A stretch of DNA of 64,000 nucleotides from CALCCV01 sp964388665 (GTDB taxonomy: Bacteria > Bdellovibrionota > Bdellovibrionia > Bdellovibrionales > Bdellovibrionaceae), in assembly GCA_964388665.1 (NCBI GenBank), contig CAYMBJ010000005.1, positions 1 to 64,000 on the forward strand. The letters are read 5' to 3'. Made by a program: the position numbers and the translations under genes. The notes beneath the pieces were generated by a model. The model was given only the letters and a program-made list of their open reading frames with translations, made no database searches and was not told where the DNA came from. Below, piece after piece: positions 54,871 to 63,215 of this stretch (position 1 is the first letter of the stretch; each line of letters opens with the position of its first letter).

Positions 54871-55275
54871 ATGAGCTTTAAATTTGCGATTATCGAAGAT
54901 GCTAGTTTTGTAAGGGTGCTGCTGCGAAGTTGCTTTGAAGAGGCTGGTGGCAGCTGTCTCTTTGAGGGTGCCTCGGGAGAGATTGGTGCTGCGGAGCTGG
55001 GTCACATTCCAAACTTGGACATCGCTGTGATTGATTTTGTATTGCCAAAAACTAATGGCTTGGATTTGGCGCAAAAGATCCGCGAGAAAAGTCCCACCAC
55101 CATTCTGATTGGCTGCACATCACTCGACAAGGCGATCTATGAATCGCGCTCCAAGGATTTGGGATTCTACAAGATATTGCAGAAGCCATTTAGCAAGGGT
55201 CAGATATTTGAACTTACTGCGGAGCTGGGATTTTCGAGGCCTGTCAGCAAAGCCCAGCAGGCAAAGAGCACGTGA
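54871..55275 (+). CDS. Single-domain response regulator
   Basis: A 134-residue receiver domain without an output domain. It has the acidic pair in FAIIEDASFVR, the phospho-acceptor Asp in AVIDFVLPKTNG (about residue 53), Thr/Ser in IGCTS and Lys in LQKPF. It resembles CheY-like proteins, but no kinase or flagellar gene is near. Confidence 0.88.
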   Translation: MSFKFAIIEDASFVRVLLRSCFEEAGGSCLFEGASGEIGAAELGHIPNLDIAVIDFVLPKTNGLDLAQKIREKSPTTILIGCTSLDKAIYESRSKDLGFYKILQKPFSKGQIFELTAELGFSRPVSKAQQAKST

Positions 55276-55325
55276 TCTATGACTGATTTGATGAAAAGTG
55301 AAAGAATAAAAAAAGAGGAAGATCG

Positions 55326-55553
55326 ATGATATCTGAGCTATTTTTTGTAATTAAGGTATTTGTGACTTCTCTAGTCGTGGTGTCCATCATGAAACTCGAG
55401 TGGCGTGGCCATACCATCGAAGACCACGTCCGCAGTAGCGTCATTGAAACTCGCATCTTGCCCTACCTGCACGATGTTGCCAAAGGTGCAAATCGGGCTA
55501 TAGATGATCTCCATCGCAAGATCGCCGCGCGCGAAGCAGCGATGAAAAATTAA
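55326..55553 (+). CDS. Small single-pass membrane protein
   Basis: A 75-residue protein with one hydrophobic segment (residues 4-21) followed by a charged helix. The ribosome site GAGGAA is well placed. It lies 50 bases after the response-regulator gene and could be cotranscribed. No family recognised. Confidence 0.65.
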   Translation: MISELFFVIKVFVTSLVVVSIMKLEWRGHTIEDHVRSSVIETRILPYLHDVAKGANRAIDDLHRKIAAREAAMKN

Positions 55554-55571
55554 GAGTATGTGGGGTCTTAC

Positions 55572-55811
55572 TTACCTTTTTGTGTTCTCGTTGATATTAA
55601 CACGGTGAGCATGACCTGTAACAGATATACCAGGCTTGTCCCCCAGTCGCTTATCGCAGGGGCTGGCAGTCTTATAGCCAAGTGGAAGTTTATTAGCCGC
55701 ATTCGCATTGGCAGTGGTATACGTTGAACTTCTGGTGGAAATTGATTGAGCATTTGCATTGAGGGCGCCGAGTAGGGCGAAGCCAACTAAAAGCGTAGAT
55801 AGTGTTTTCAT
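55572..55811 (-). CDS. Small secreted protein
   Basis: A 79-residue exported protein. The ATG at 55811 follows AGGAGG, and the signal peptide MKTLSTLLVGFALLGALNANAQ is textbook-like. The mature part of about 57 residues is Ser/Thr/Ala/Asn-rich with one cysteine, and is probably disordered. A longer frame to 56078 is ignored because it lacks a start signal. Confidence 0.75.
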   Translation of the reverse strand: MKTLSTLLVGFALLGALNANAQSISTRSSTYTTANANAANKLPLGYKTASPCDKRLGDKPGISVTGHAHRVNINENTKR

Positions 55812-56251
55812 AAGTTCAAACCTCCTAAATGAGAATGGCTGGTTAGGCCGTGCATCTTGGTTTTGGTGAATTGCGAGGGTTGTGCCGAGATGAGACACTT
55901 CTAGGGCCATTTGAATTGATTTGAGACACTTTTGTCTTTGGAACGTATCAAATTGACATAAATGAGGCGACGACTGTCTAAGTTTGAGACGTTTAGAGGT
56001 GTCAGGCGGTACACACCGACGACGAAAACAACAATGTCCCATTAGGTGCGGATTTATCTGTATGGATGAGATAACCATTCTTTATGGCAGAGGTGACCTC
56101 GACCGAGGTCTAGTCCAGAAGAAATATTTAAGTCTGGGAATATTTTCACAATAAATCGCATTATTATTCTTTTTTATTTATTTTTTTGTTCGGATCGTGA
56201 TGCAATCTTTAGTCGAGGCCACACAGTCTTTGGTGTGGCGAAGAGGTGAGA
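55812..56251. other. 440-base intergenic region with a 7-bp palindrome
   Basis: This divergent region separates the small secreted protein (minus) from the second TPR/winged-helix regulator (plus). At 56095-56110 GACCTCG and CGAGGTC form a perfect inverted repeat with a 2-base centre, about 140 bases before the regulator's start. The following 60 bases are very AT-rich. No credible gene lies in it. Confidence 0.5.
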
Positions 56252-57367
56252 GTGCGACTAGAAATTGAAATGGAACAACTGGCGTTAGGTAAACTGTATT
56301 TTAAAGCAGTGGACTTTGATCAAGCGATCAGCCGTTTGCAAAATTCAATGGAAGAGGCCAAAAAAGTTGGCCAATGGCGTACCTATTCTGATTCGTTAGC
56401 CATTCTCTTAAGAATTTACGCTGATCGAATGGAATTCAAAAAGGTCAAAGGGCTTTGCCAAGGTCTTTTTGAATTGAGCTCGGTCAATCCTGTACTGCAA
56501 ACATCGAAGATTTTGTACACTCTGGGAATTTGTCGCTCCTACCAAGGGCAGTTGCCAGAAGCACGAGACTGCTTTCGCAAAAGTCTCGAGCTCGCAGGTC
56601 AAAATAGCGATGCTGCAGGAGATGGTCTCCATGCTGAGTATGGTATGGCAATATGTATGACAATGGAAAAGAAGTGGTTTGAAGCGCTCATTGCTTTGAA
56701 GTCTCTAAAAGCCAAAAAAGAATTGATTCGTTTTGGAGATTTGGAAATGTCGGCAGCACTGCTTGAGGCTGTATGCTATCGTGAGACCGGAGATTTAGAT
56801 GCAGCACTAAACTTAGTTCAGGAGATCAAGCTGCGTGCGTCAGCTCAGCAGAATTTGTACTTGGTGATCAATTCGCTGTTTGTGGCCGGAACCATCTATC
56901 GACGTAGGAAAGATTGGGAGAGGGCCTTATCGAATTTCTATTTATTGAAGGATTTGGTGTCAGAAAAAGACCTTAAGCACACGGCCCTGCAAATCAATGA
57001 ACAAATTGAGGGTACCTTTTTAGATAGATCGAGTAAAATTCGAATTATGATTCGCGAAGGAAAAAAGACAACTTTGGCGATCGAGAACAAGGGTGAAATC
57101 AAAATTGGCCAAAAGTGGATTTTGCTTGAGCTGCTCAAGATTTTTGGCAACTCGAATGGCGAAGTATTGATGAAAGAGGATATTGTAAAAAGACTTTGGA
57201 ACGAAGAATACAATCCTATGGTTCATGACAATAAGGTCTACGTGACCATAAAGCGACTGCGGCAACTCTTAGAAGAGGACGAAAAGAATCCAGCGGTGAT
57301 ACTTCATGCACCGGGAGGATACCGATTTTCGACGGGAGCAGAGGTTGTTGTGGAGCGAGCAAATTAG
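56252..57367 (+). CDS. TPR protein with C-terminal OmpR-type winged helix, copy B
   Basis: A protein of about 371 residues and a paralogue of the protein at 1143-2279. Shared features run its whole length: LGKLYFKAVDFDQAISRL near the start, the TPR-like middle, and the C-terminal winged helix with LLELLKIFG, VKRLWNEEYNPMVHDNKVYVTIKRLRQLL and GGYRFS. The GTG at 56252 has AGAGG five bases ahead. The ORF could also open at GTG 56246 or ATG 56270. It is followed after about 75 bases by a small secreted FPWNE protein, as is copy A. A one-component regulator with TPR input is the likely role. Confidence 0.87.
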   Translation: MRLEIEMEQLALGKLYFKAVDFDQAISRLQNSMEEAKKVGQWRTYSDSLAILLRIYADRMEFKKVKGLCQGLFELSSVNPVLQTSKILYTLGICRSYQGQLPEARDCFRKSLELAGQNSDAAGDGLHAEYGMAICMTMEKKWFEALIALKSLKAKKELIRFGDLEMSAALLEAVCYRETGDLDAALNLVQEIKLRASAQQNLYLVINSLFVAGTIYRRRKDWERALSNFYLLKDLVSEKDLKHTALQINEQIEGTFLDRSSKIRIMIREGKKTTLAIENKGEIKIGQKWILLELLKIFGNSNGEVLMKEDIVKRLWNEEYNPMVHDNKVYVTIKRLRQLLEEDEKNPAVILHAPGGYRFSTGAEVVVERAN

Positions 57368-57442
57368 GAAGTTGGAGTTTTACAGTCAGTTACTTGAACG
57401 TAGTGGAAATGAAAATGGTGCAAGATGCACGGGGAGACACAT

Positions 57443-57808
57443 ATGAAAAAAGCAATCGGAGTATTATTGGGAACATTGCTGTTGGCCAATGTTGCAATGG
57501 CCAGAGGCGGTGACTTGATATTTCCTTGGAATGAAGCTGAAATGACAAATACGTTGGGCGTCTGGGAATCTTCAGAGTACGGCGTGGTCGTGGCATTGAA
57601 GGAAAGAGAAAATTTTTGCGCGATTTTTGTAAAGGATGAATCTGGATTCGGCCTGGGTCAGCAGAGAGTCGATTGTGATCAAATGATCATTGCCGAAGAC
57701 CTGAAGGTGGCTTCAGAGGATGCTGAAATTCTCCTCGACAGAGTGGGTGGCAGAAAGAGTCACATGATCGTCCAAGACATTCTATTGATCTTAGAGAGAA
57801 CTGAGTAG
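57443..57808 (+). CDS. Small secreted FPWNE-motif protein, copy B
   Basis: A 121-residue exported protein; the signal peptide ends NVAMA near residue 19. The mature N-terminus, RGGDLIFPWNE, then a few residues and GVWES, matches the FPWNE-x-GxW core of the protein at 358-1059. Beyond that core similarity is weak. Two cysteines (about 55 and 73) may pair. The ATG at 57443 has GGGGAG ahead; a start 18 bases earlier is less likely. It is followed by a secreted metallopeptidase gene after only 4 bases. Confidence 0.82.
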   Translation: MKKAIGVLLGTLLLANVAMARGGDLIFPWNEAEMTNTLGVWESSEYGVVVALKERENFCAIFVKDESGFGLGQQRVDCDQMIIAEDLKVASEDAEILLDRVGGRKSHMIVQDILLILERTE

Positions 57809-57812
57809 CTGC

Positions 57813-58688
57813 ATGATGAGGAGTGCGCTGCTGGCATCGTGTGCCAGCGTCATTCTGTCAGTGGGCATCGCGGCGGCGAGCCCTTTGTCTGAGCCCGTGG
57901 GCAAGGGGTGCTATCCTCAAAGAAATTTTATGGCAGGGTATTTTGCAAAAGGAATATTTAAGCCGGTCATTCCTTTGAGTGAAATTGAAAAGATCAGTGA
58001 CGGATTTGAAAAAATGTTTGCTCCGCAATTGGCGGACCTAGGGCAAGAATTGGATGTTGAATTGGATGACACTGCCACAGAGTTCAATGCCTTTGCTTGG
58101 ACCGAAGGGCAGAGGAGTGTGATTCGTTTGAATTCAAAAGCAATCGCATTCCAACCCATGGTGAATAAGGATGTGGTGGCCCTATTGCTGTGTCATGAAC
58201 TGGGCCATCATCTTGGCGGTGCGCCTCTGAAGTCGGATTCGCAGATGTCGGTGGAGGGACAGGCGGATTATTTTGCCACGGCTAAATGCATGCGCCAGTT
58301 TTTGAAGACGCCTCTCTTTGCTGGAGATAAGATTAAAGAGCATCCCTACGCCCAAAATTACTGCTCCTATTTCTTTGTTCGTGAAGAGGCGCAGCTGTGT
58401 GCAAGAAGCATTGCGGCCAGCGAGCAGCTTTCTATTATTGGTGCAAATTTAAATCTTGAACCAATGCCAAAATTGACTTCCTTTGATAAAAGCGTGGTGA
58501 AGGAAGTTCCTCTCGAAGGACACTCCTCCGCTCAATGCCGTTTGGATTCATTGCGGGCCGGCGGTTTCTGCCGCCTCTCAGAGCGCACACCCATGACCAA
58601 GACGGCACCCAATTTGGGTTCTTGCCTCGAAGATCAGACCTCGCAATTTGAAGTGCGGCCGCGGTGCTGGTTTATTCGCGCATTCTAA
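57813..58688 (+). CDS. Secreted zinc metallopeptidase (HExxH)
   Basis: A 291-residue exported protein with a signal peptide ending IAAAS near residue 22. The zinc motif HELGHHLGG (about residues 129-137) is followed about 20 residues later by SVEGQADYFA, whose Glu can be the third ligand, as in M48-like gluzincins. Seven or more cysteines suggest disulfides. The gene starts 4 bases after the FPWNE protein, so the two are cotranscribed. A wall or prey-directed protease is possible. It converges with the secretin gene, overlapping by 17 bases. Confidence 0.85.
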   Translation: MMRSALLASCASVILSVGIAAASPLSEPVGKGCYPQRNFMAGYFAKGIFKPVIPLSEIEKISDGFEKMFAPQLADLGQELDVELDDTATEFNAFAWTEGQRSVIRLNSKAIAFQPMVNKDVVALLLCHELGHHLGGAPLKSDSQMSVEGQADYFATAKCMRQFLKTPLFAGDKIKEHPYAQNYCSYFFVREEAQLCARSIAASEQLSIIGANLNLEPMPKLTSFDKSVVKEVPLEGHSSAQCRLDSLRAGGFCRLSERTPMTKTAPNLGSCLEDQTSQFEVRPRCWFIRAF

Positions 58689-60240
58689 ATTTCTTTTTTA
58701 TTTGCTCAGAACCCGTGCTCGCTGAAGTCTTAATGATTGGTGTCACGAAGACCACAAACTGCGTTTGTGCACGTTGAAATTTTTTAGAAGCATAGATGCT
58801 TAGAATGGCGTTCTGCAATCCCTCCGGTGGCCGATTGTAATCGGTCGTGGTGGAGTTTTTTATGAGTCCACCGATGGCGGCACTTTGCCGATCGCGCACG
58901 CTCACTGACGTGACCACTGAGTTTTTTGCGACAATGGGTTCACTTCGTGACGAGAATCCTGTCAGATTGCTTAGCTCAAAATTTAGGTCCATTGACACAG
59001 TTCCGGATTTGTCTGCAGAGATTTTTGGAGTTACGTTGGCAGTGAGGCCCACATCAGCAAATCCAGTGCCCTGGGTGTTGTCAGGGCCAATGATGGGATA
59101 GGGCTGCTTGGTATTTTGCGCAATCGTCCCCTGGCGGCCATCTTGAACAATGAGGGAGGTGCTCTCGAGCACACGGGCATGGCCATGGGTTTTGGCCCAG
59201 TTGAGTTTTGGCAACAGGTTGGTGATCGTGCCGACAATACTGGTGGTGGCCGAGCTCTGAGCGCCTTGATTGCCGAACGAAATTCCCGAGCCATCATCTA
59301 GGCGCGGAACAAACTCAAAGTTAAATGCTTTCTGATAATCTTTCGCCAGTTCCACAAAGTGCACCACAATTTGTATTAGTTTGGGTGGCGGCGCTGCGGG
59401 TCCCTCTTTGATCAAGAGATTGTTGAGCACGGGAACGCCAGCCGGTTTGCGATTTGCCACCGTGGCCGTGAGCTGCTCATCGTTGGGTGCCACGTAGTTG
59501 ACGATTTCGGGCATATAGAGTTTGGCAATCGACTCGGCCTTTTGTGATTCCGCCTCTGAGTTGGCGTAACCCTCTAAAACAATCCAATCATTGACGGTGC
59601 GAACTTCAATTTCAGGATTGTTGATGTCACGAGAAATAAACTCTGCGATCTTTTTCATGGCCAGTGGACTCATGGCCACCAATGAAACAACTTGGTCACC
59701 GTACTGCTTTACCACCCCACCAATGCGGCGGAGATCTTTGGGCAGCAGCACTTGGCCATCTATTACGACCCGAGCGTTCATAACCTTTATTGAAATTCCC
59801 TCAATGTCGCCAAGCAGAGATTGCAGTTCACGCACGACCTTATCGAGCTGTGATTTCTTAACTTCGATGCGGTATTTCACCAACATCTTGCCAGTTCTTT
59901 TATCGTGAATAGTTAGAGAGCGAAAGCCTTCTCTTTTTGGCACGAGCTTTAGGCTTTTTAAGTCATCGGTGCGTGTGGCGGTGACAATGCGAGCATAGTC
60001 ACCCTTCATAGAAATGCGTTTTGGCAGCTTGGGCAGATCGATGGTTTCTTCTAGACCGATGGTCAGATGGATGTATTTTGCATCCTCATCGTCTGCATAA
60101 TCGCTGTCGCCGCCTCTTTGCGCGCTCGCAAGCGGAGCTGAAGCACAGATCAGGACAAAGATCGCCAGAGCTCCCATTGAAAGGGAAAGGCCAACTTGAA
60201 ATTTATGAAAAGCTCTTTCGTACATTTGAGCTGCTCTCAT
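58672..60240 (-). CDS. cpaC: Tad/Flp pilus secretin CpaC (RcpA)
   Basis: A 522-residue outer-membrane channel through which the Flp pilus leaves. After the signal peptide (to about 40) comes the RcpA-type N-domain (IDLPKLPKRISMKGDYARIV), a BON-like domain (about 190-240), and the secretin domain with the family's ending FVVFVTPIIKTS. It is the last gene of a minus-strand pilus operon after cpaB, 77 bases away. GGAG lies 11 bases before the start. Confidence 0.95.
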   Translation of the reverse strand: MRAAQMYERAFHKFQVGLSLSMGALAIFVLICASAPLASAQRGGDSDYADDEDAKYIHLTIGLEETIDLPKLPKRISMKGDYARIVTATRTDDLKSLKLVPKREGFRSLTIHDKRTGKMLVKYRIEVKKSQLDKVVRELQSLLGDIEGISIKVMNARVVIDGQVLLPKDLRRIGGVVKQYGDQVVSLVAMSPLAMKKIAEFISRDINNPEIEVRTVNDWIVLEGYANSEAESQKAESIAKLYMPEIVNYVAPNDEQLTATVANRKPAGVPVLNNLLIKEGPAAPPPKLIQIVVHFVELAKDYQKAFNFEFVPRLDDGSGISFGNQGAQSSATTSIVGTITNLLPKLNWAKTHGHARVLESTSLIVQDGRQGTIAQNTKQPYPIIGPDNTQGTGFADVGLTANVTPKISADKSGTVSMDLNFELSNLTGFSSRSEPIVAKNSVVTSVSVRDRQSAAIGGLIKNSTTTDYNRPPEGLQNAILSIYASKKFQRAQTQFVVFVTPIIKTSASTGSEQIKKKFRMRE

Positions 60241-60316
60241 ATTTTCACTTTCTCCTTTCTTTTTTCAACTTCGTTATCATCACGCGCTGTCATGTTCGCT
60301 GCGACCAGAAGCAATG

Positions 60317-61195
60317 TTAGTTTCTCCGTCTTCCCGGAAGTTTGCCTTTATCCTGAACGTCTCCTAGTTGAGGAGTCAGGCCGGCTCCTCCACGAAGAGC
60401 AGAGGGATCAAACGTAATGACGGGTTTCCCCAGTACGCTTTCTGCTGTGGAGCTTGGCATTCGTGGGGCAATGGCGCGGTCATTCGGATTGCGCAAAATC
60501 ATAAAAATATTCCCCGGCTGCGTTGATAGCAGAAAAACCATGTCCTGAGCGTCTTTCGGGCTCACTTCAATTGTTATTGTATTGTATTTCGAGTCTCCAG
60601 AGAGAGAGATTCCACTTAGATTTTTTCCAGAGGCGTCTAAATCAAATACACGTGGAATGTTGTTCAATACTGAGACACCGGTGGCGAGCACCGTCACATC
60701 TTGCATCAGGACTGAAGTCTCGCGCTTGGAGTTGAGCCCTTTGCCAGCATCCAGCGCGACAATGATGTCGATGCGATCTCCGGGGCGAATCAACTTGGCC
60801 ACGGCTCTGGTTTCGTCAACGGGAATTGCCAGCGCGCGCTTTGTAGGTGCCACTTGCAAACTGATTCCTGTATCGGGACCCGGTGTGAGCAATTGATTTT
60901 TGGTGATCTGCTGACCCTTTTTTATGGGAATGGCTGCCACATTGCCAACGATCTCTTCGGGAATGGACACAGCGTCTGGCTCCAGATACTTTCCTGGGCG
61001 CTCCACGGTTTCCACCATGGTGTCGTAAATGGTTTGCATCTCAGCAATGTCTTGTTTGGCAACAATGACTCTCTTGCTGGCGCCAAACTGCTTGTCGTAC
61101 TCCGCCTTCTTTTCTTGAGAGTAGCTATAAAGTAAGAATGTGGCAAAAACTCCGGCTCCTAGTGAAAGCCAAAGATTTTTTGTTTCATTTCCCAT
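60317..61195 (-). CDS. cpaB: Flp pilus assembly protein CpaB (RcpC)
   Basis: A 292-residue periplasmic protein anchored by one N-terminal membrane segment (about residues 9-26). An SAF domain with VIVAKQDIAEMQ and AIPIKKGQQITKNQLL is followed by an RcpC/CpaB domain with RALAIPVDETRAVAKLIRPGDRIDIIV. It helps the secretin. The ATG at 61195 follows GAGGAG at nine bases; a TTG six bases earlier is the alternative. Confidence 0.95.
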   Translation of the reverse strand: MGNETKNLWLSLGAGVFATFLLYSYSQEKKAEYDKQFGASKRVIVAKQDIAEMQTIYDTMVETVERPGKYLEPDAVSIPEEIVGNVAAIPIKKGQQITKNQLLTPGPDTGISLQVAPTKRALAIPVDETRAVAKLIRPGDRIDIIVALDAGKGLNSKRETSVLMQDVTVLATGVSVLNNIPRVFDLDASGKNLSGISLSGDSKYNTITIEVSPKDAQDMVFLLSTQPGNIFMILRNPNDRAIAPRMPSSTAESVLGKPVITFDPSALRGGAGLTPQLGDVQDKGKLPGRRRN

Positions 61196-61237
61196 GGGCA
61201 AGAACTCCTCATAGCAGTTTTAAATAAGGGCGAGCTT

Positions 61238-61732
61238 TTATTCATCTCGACCGCATTTAAAATTAAGACACATCCCATAGGTCGGTTGAATCCACACAGG
61301 ACTGAAGCCTTCAGAGCCTTCAATTCTCTCGCCGGGCTTTATTTGACTTAATGAAGCTCCATGTTCAGCTGGGCTGCCGCGATCTTGGTCGAGCCCCGCC
61401 TGGCCCTTGACGTAGGCAATGTCTCTGACCACAGCAAACCAAAGCACATTTCCCTTTGGACGCTGTTCGCCTATGGTGCCGTGCCAGCGCACTTCCTGTT
61501 CGTGATAGAATGTTGAGCCCACCCCCGAATCGCGAAAGTAATTGAGAGAGGGGCGATGGCGAAAGGTTTCAAAAGTATAATTTCGTGATGAGATACTGGT
61601 GAGTATTGCCGTATGAATCACCGTAAAAAAGCCAATAGTAAAGTTCAACAGAATCACTACAATTGCGAATATCGGTATGATTTCAAATATTGCCATTCCT
61701 GACTGATCATTAAGCCTACGTCTTTTTAACAT
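61238..61732 (-). CDS. TadE-like minor pilin
   Basis: A 164-residue pseudopilin. The N-terminus has a prepilin-peptidase site SG then MAIFE, which puts Glu at position +5, followed by a hydrophobic helix of about 25 residues. The remainder is a globular periplasmic part with two cysteines near the end. It overlaps the next pilin gene upstream by 7 bases. Confidence 0.88.
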   Translation of the reverse strand: MLKRRRLNDQSGMAIFEIIPIFAIVVILLNFTIGFFTVIHTAILTSISSRNYTFETFRHRPSLNYFRDSGVGSTFYHEQEVRWHGTIGEQRPKGNVLWFAVVRDIAYVKGQAGLDQDRGSPAEHGASLSQIKPGERIEGSEGFSPVWIQPTYGMCLNFKCGRDE

Positions 61733-62418
61733 CCGTTGTCCTCGATGGCGGCATAGCCCGTGTCTGCGGTGCCAGAATTGAGCTGTGAGGAGCCATTACT
61801 GAATCTGGAATCCAAACCCATTATGGCAGGCATCCGTCTTTTGATGTTGAGGTCCTGGCACTCTTCAGTGCTAGGCTCGCGAAAGAGAAAAGCTGTAATG
61901 TTTGCCGAAAACTCTTCTGGGTCCTCGAGATAGGTGCTACCTAAAAATGGAAAATCCTTGCTCAAGAGCTTCAACTCCAGAGGTACAATCACTCCTGTAG
62001 GCGGAATGCGTTGATACACCTCTGAATTGGGGCCCTCATACTGTCTAAAGTAATCACTCTCGTCTTTTCCAGTCTTGAACTGCGGGGTGCCTACGGTGAA
62101 CCAGTCGCTATCAAATAGAAAACGCCACAGTTGGTCCTTTTTGAAACTATCAAATTTGCGTTGGCCATTGGCCTCTTGTTCAGTAGGGTTGAGATCGGCT
62201 GCAGATGCAGCTCTTGAGGTGGAGTACGCCATGTACTGGACGATTTCAGTGATAGAAAAACTAAAGGCCATCATATAAATTAAAGAGCAGAGAATAATAG
62301 AGACTATAAAAGAAAATAAAAACTCAGAAAGAACCAGGCCACTGTTGTTACACAGGACACCGTGGTCAATTTTGCCCAGTGGGAAGATAGGTGGCTTTGC
62401 GTTCAATGTCGTTTGCAT
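61726..62418 (-). CDS. TadE/TadF-like minor pilin with long leader
   Basis: A protein of about 230 residues. The prepilin site CNNSG then LVLSE again gives Glu +5, but the leader is about 26 residues. A hydrophobic helix follows, then about 170 residues of periplasmic domain. The ATG at 62418 lies inside the upstream small pilin gene (53-base overlap). A longer form from 62445 would overlap more. Confidence 0.85.
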   Translation of the reverse strand: MQTTLNAKPPIFPLGKIDHGVLCNNSGLVLSEFLFSFIVSIILCSLIYMMAFSFSITEIVQYMAYSTSRAASAADLNPTEQEANGQRKFDSFKKDQLWRFLFDSDWFTVGTPQFKTGKDESDYFRQYEGPNSEVYQRIPPTGVIVPLELKLLSKDFPFLGSTYLEDPEEFSANITAFLFREPSTEECQDLNIKRRMPAIMGLDSRFSNGSSQLNSGTADTGYAAIEDNGC

Positions 62419-62611
62419 GTTTGGTTCTCGCTGTGGCTGGCTCATCTAAGACTCCAGTTTCGATGAGTCCACTCAGTTTTGTCCATGGACCCCCGACCAG
62501 TTTTGCTAAAGATTGATTCTCGCGCAATTGTCCTAGGCCAAAGATTACAAACGAAAGTGTCACCACCATCATCAGGATGTTTTCGACCAAAACTTGACCC
62601 TGTTGGTTCAT
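62366..62611 (-). CDS. Small Flp-type pilin-like protein
   Basis: An 81-residue protein starting MNQQG then QVLVENILMM. Cleavage after the glycine gives a five-residue leader and Glu at +5, followed by a hydrophobic helix. Its tail is charged and unlike Flp. It overlaps the next gene by 53 bases and lies 14 bases after the 62-residue pilin-like gene. Confidence 0.8.
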   Translation of the reverse strand: MNQQGQVLVENILMMVVTLSFVIFGLGQLRENQSLAKLVGGPWTKLSGLIETGVLDEPATARTKHANDIERKATYLPTGQN

Positions 62612-62625
62612 ATTCGCATCTCGCT

Positions 62626-62814
62626 TTACTGAGCTTGCCAGCCGGGCCGCTTGTCGTTTGCAGGAATAAAGCCCTCTCCGATTCGCAGGTGCTTCTCAAC
62701 ACGTTGAGCGAGGACAGGTCCAGAATTTTGGAAGGCCGTCTTTGGCGCCTCCACCATAAATTTCAGACCGATCAGCAGCATGCAGGTCATAAGAAGAATG
62801 TATTCAACCGTCAT
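62626..62814 (-). CDS. Leaderless Flp-like protein
   Basis: A 62-residue protein beginning MTVEYILLMTCMLLIGLKFM, which matches the start of a mature Flp pilin. There is no prepilin leader: an in-frame TAA lies just upstream, and AAGGAG is five bases before the ATG. Without Gly at -1 it cannot be cut by prepilin peptidase in the normal way. It lies between the flp gene and two other pilin-like genes. Confidence 0.82.
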   Translation of the reverse strand: MTVEYILLMTCMLLIGLKFMVEAPKTAFQNSGPVLAQRVEKHLRIGEGFIPANDKRPGWQAQ

Positions 62815-62869
62815 GATGGCTCCTTAAGGGCAATGGCAATAGTTGCCAAAAATTATTGTCGAAATAAGA

Positions 62870-63067
62870 CTAGTTGCCGTCGAACTCGCCCAACTGATCA
62901 GAGAGCTGGCCAATCTTGCCTTCAAGGGCGCCTTTGATCTGCTTCTTAAACATCAGCACCAAGCCGACAACTAAGACCAACAGCAAAATGTACTCTGTCA
63001 TTCCCTGGCCACGTTTATCATTTAGAGACTTGCCAAAAAAGTTCTTTGCTCGCTTGACCAATTTCAT
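62870..63067 (-). CDS. flp: Flp major pilin
   Basis: A 65-residue prepilin. After a basic leader of 20 residues comes KRG then QGMTEYILLLVLVVG. Cleavage after the glycine gives Glu +5 and Tyr +6, the Flp signature. The mature part is 45 residues. GGAGG precedes the ATG at good spacing. It is the first gene of the minus-strand pilus operon that ends with cpaC. Confidence 0.93.
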   Translation of the reverse strand: MKLVKRAKNFFGKSLNDKRGQGMTEYILLLVLVVGLVLMFKKQIKGALEGKIGQLSDQLGEFDGN

Positions 63068-63097
63068 TCTTTCCTCCCGTTAGCTGAGTCCATCACC

Positions 63098-63124
63098 TTA
63101 TCGGCGAAATATTGCCGGCGCTAA
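63098..63124 (-). promoter_or_regulatory. Candidate sigma-28-like promoter of flp
   Basis: On the minus strand the exact octamer GCCGATAA, the -10 element of flagellar sigma-28 promoters, lies 30 bases before the flp start. At 11 bases further upstream stands TTAGCGCC, a poor match to the -35 consensus TAAAGTTT. Confidence 0.35.
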
Positions 63125-63215
63125 AGAGAAGAATGTAATTTTAGGTAAACTTACTCTTTGAAACTTCTTGACCCATCTGAACAACAAACCTAAAGTGGAG
63201 GTAGGGGAAAAAATA

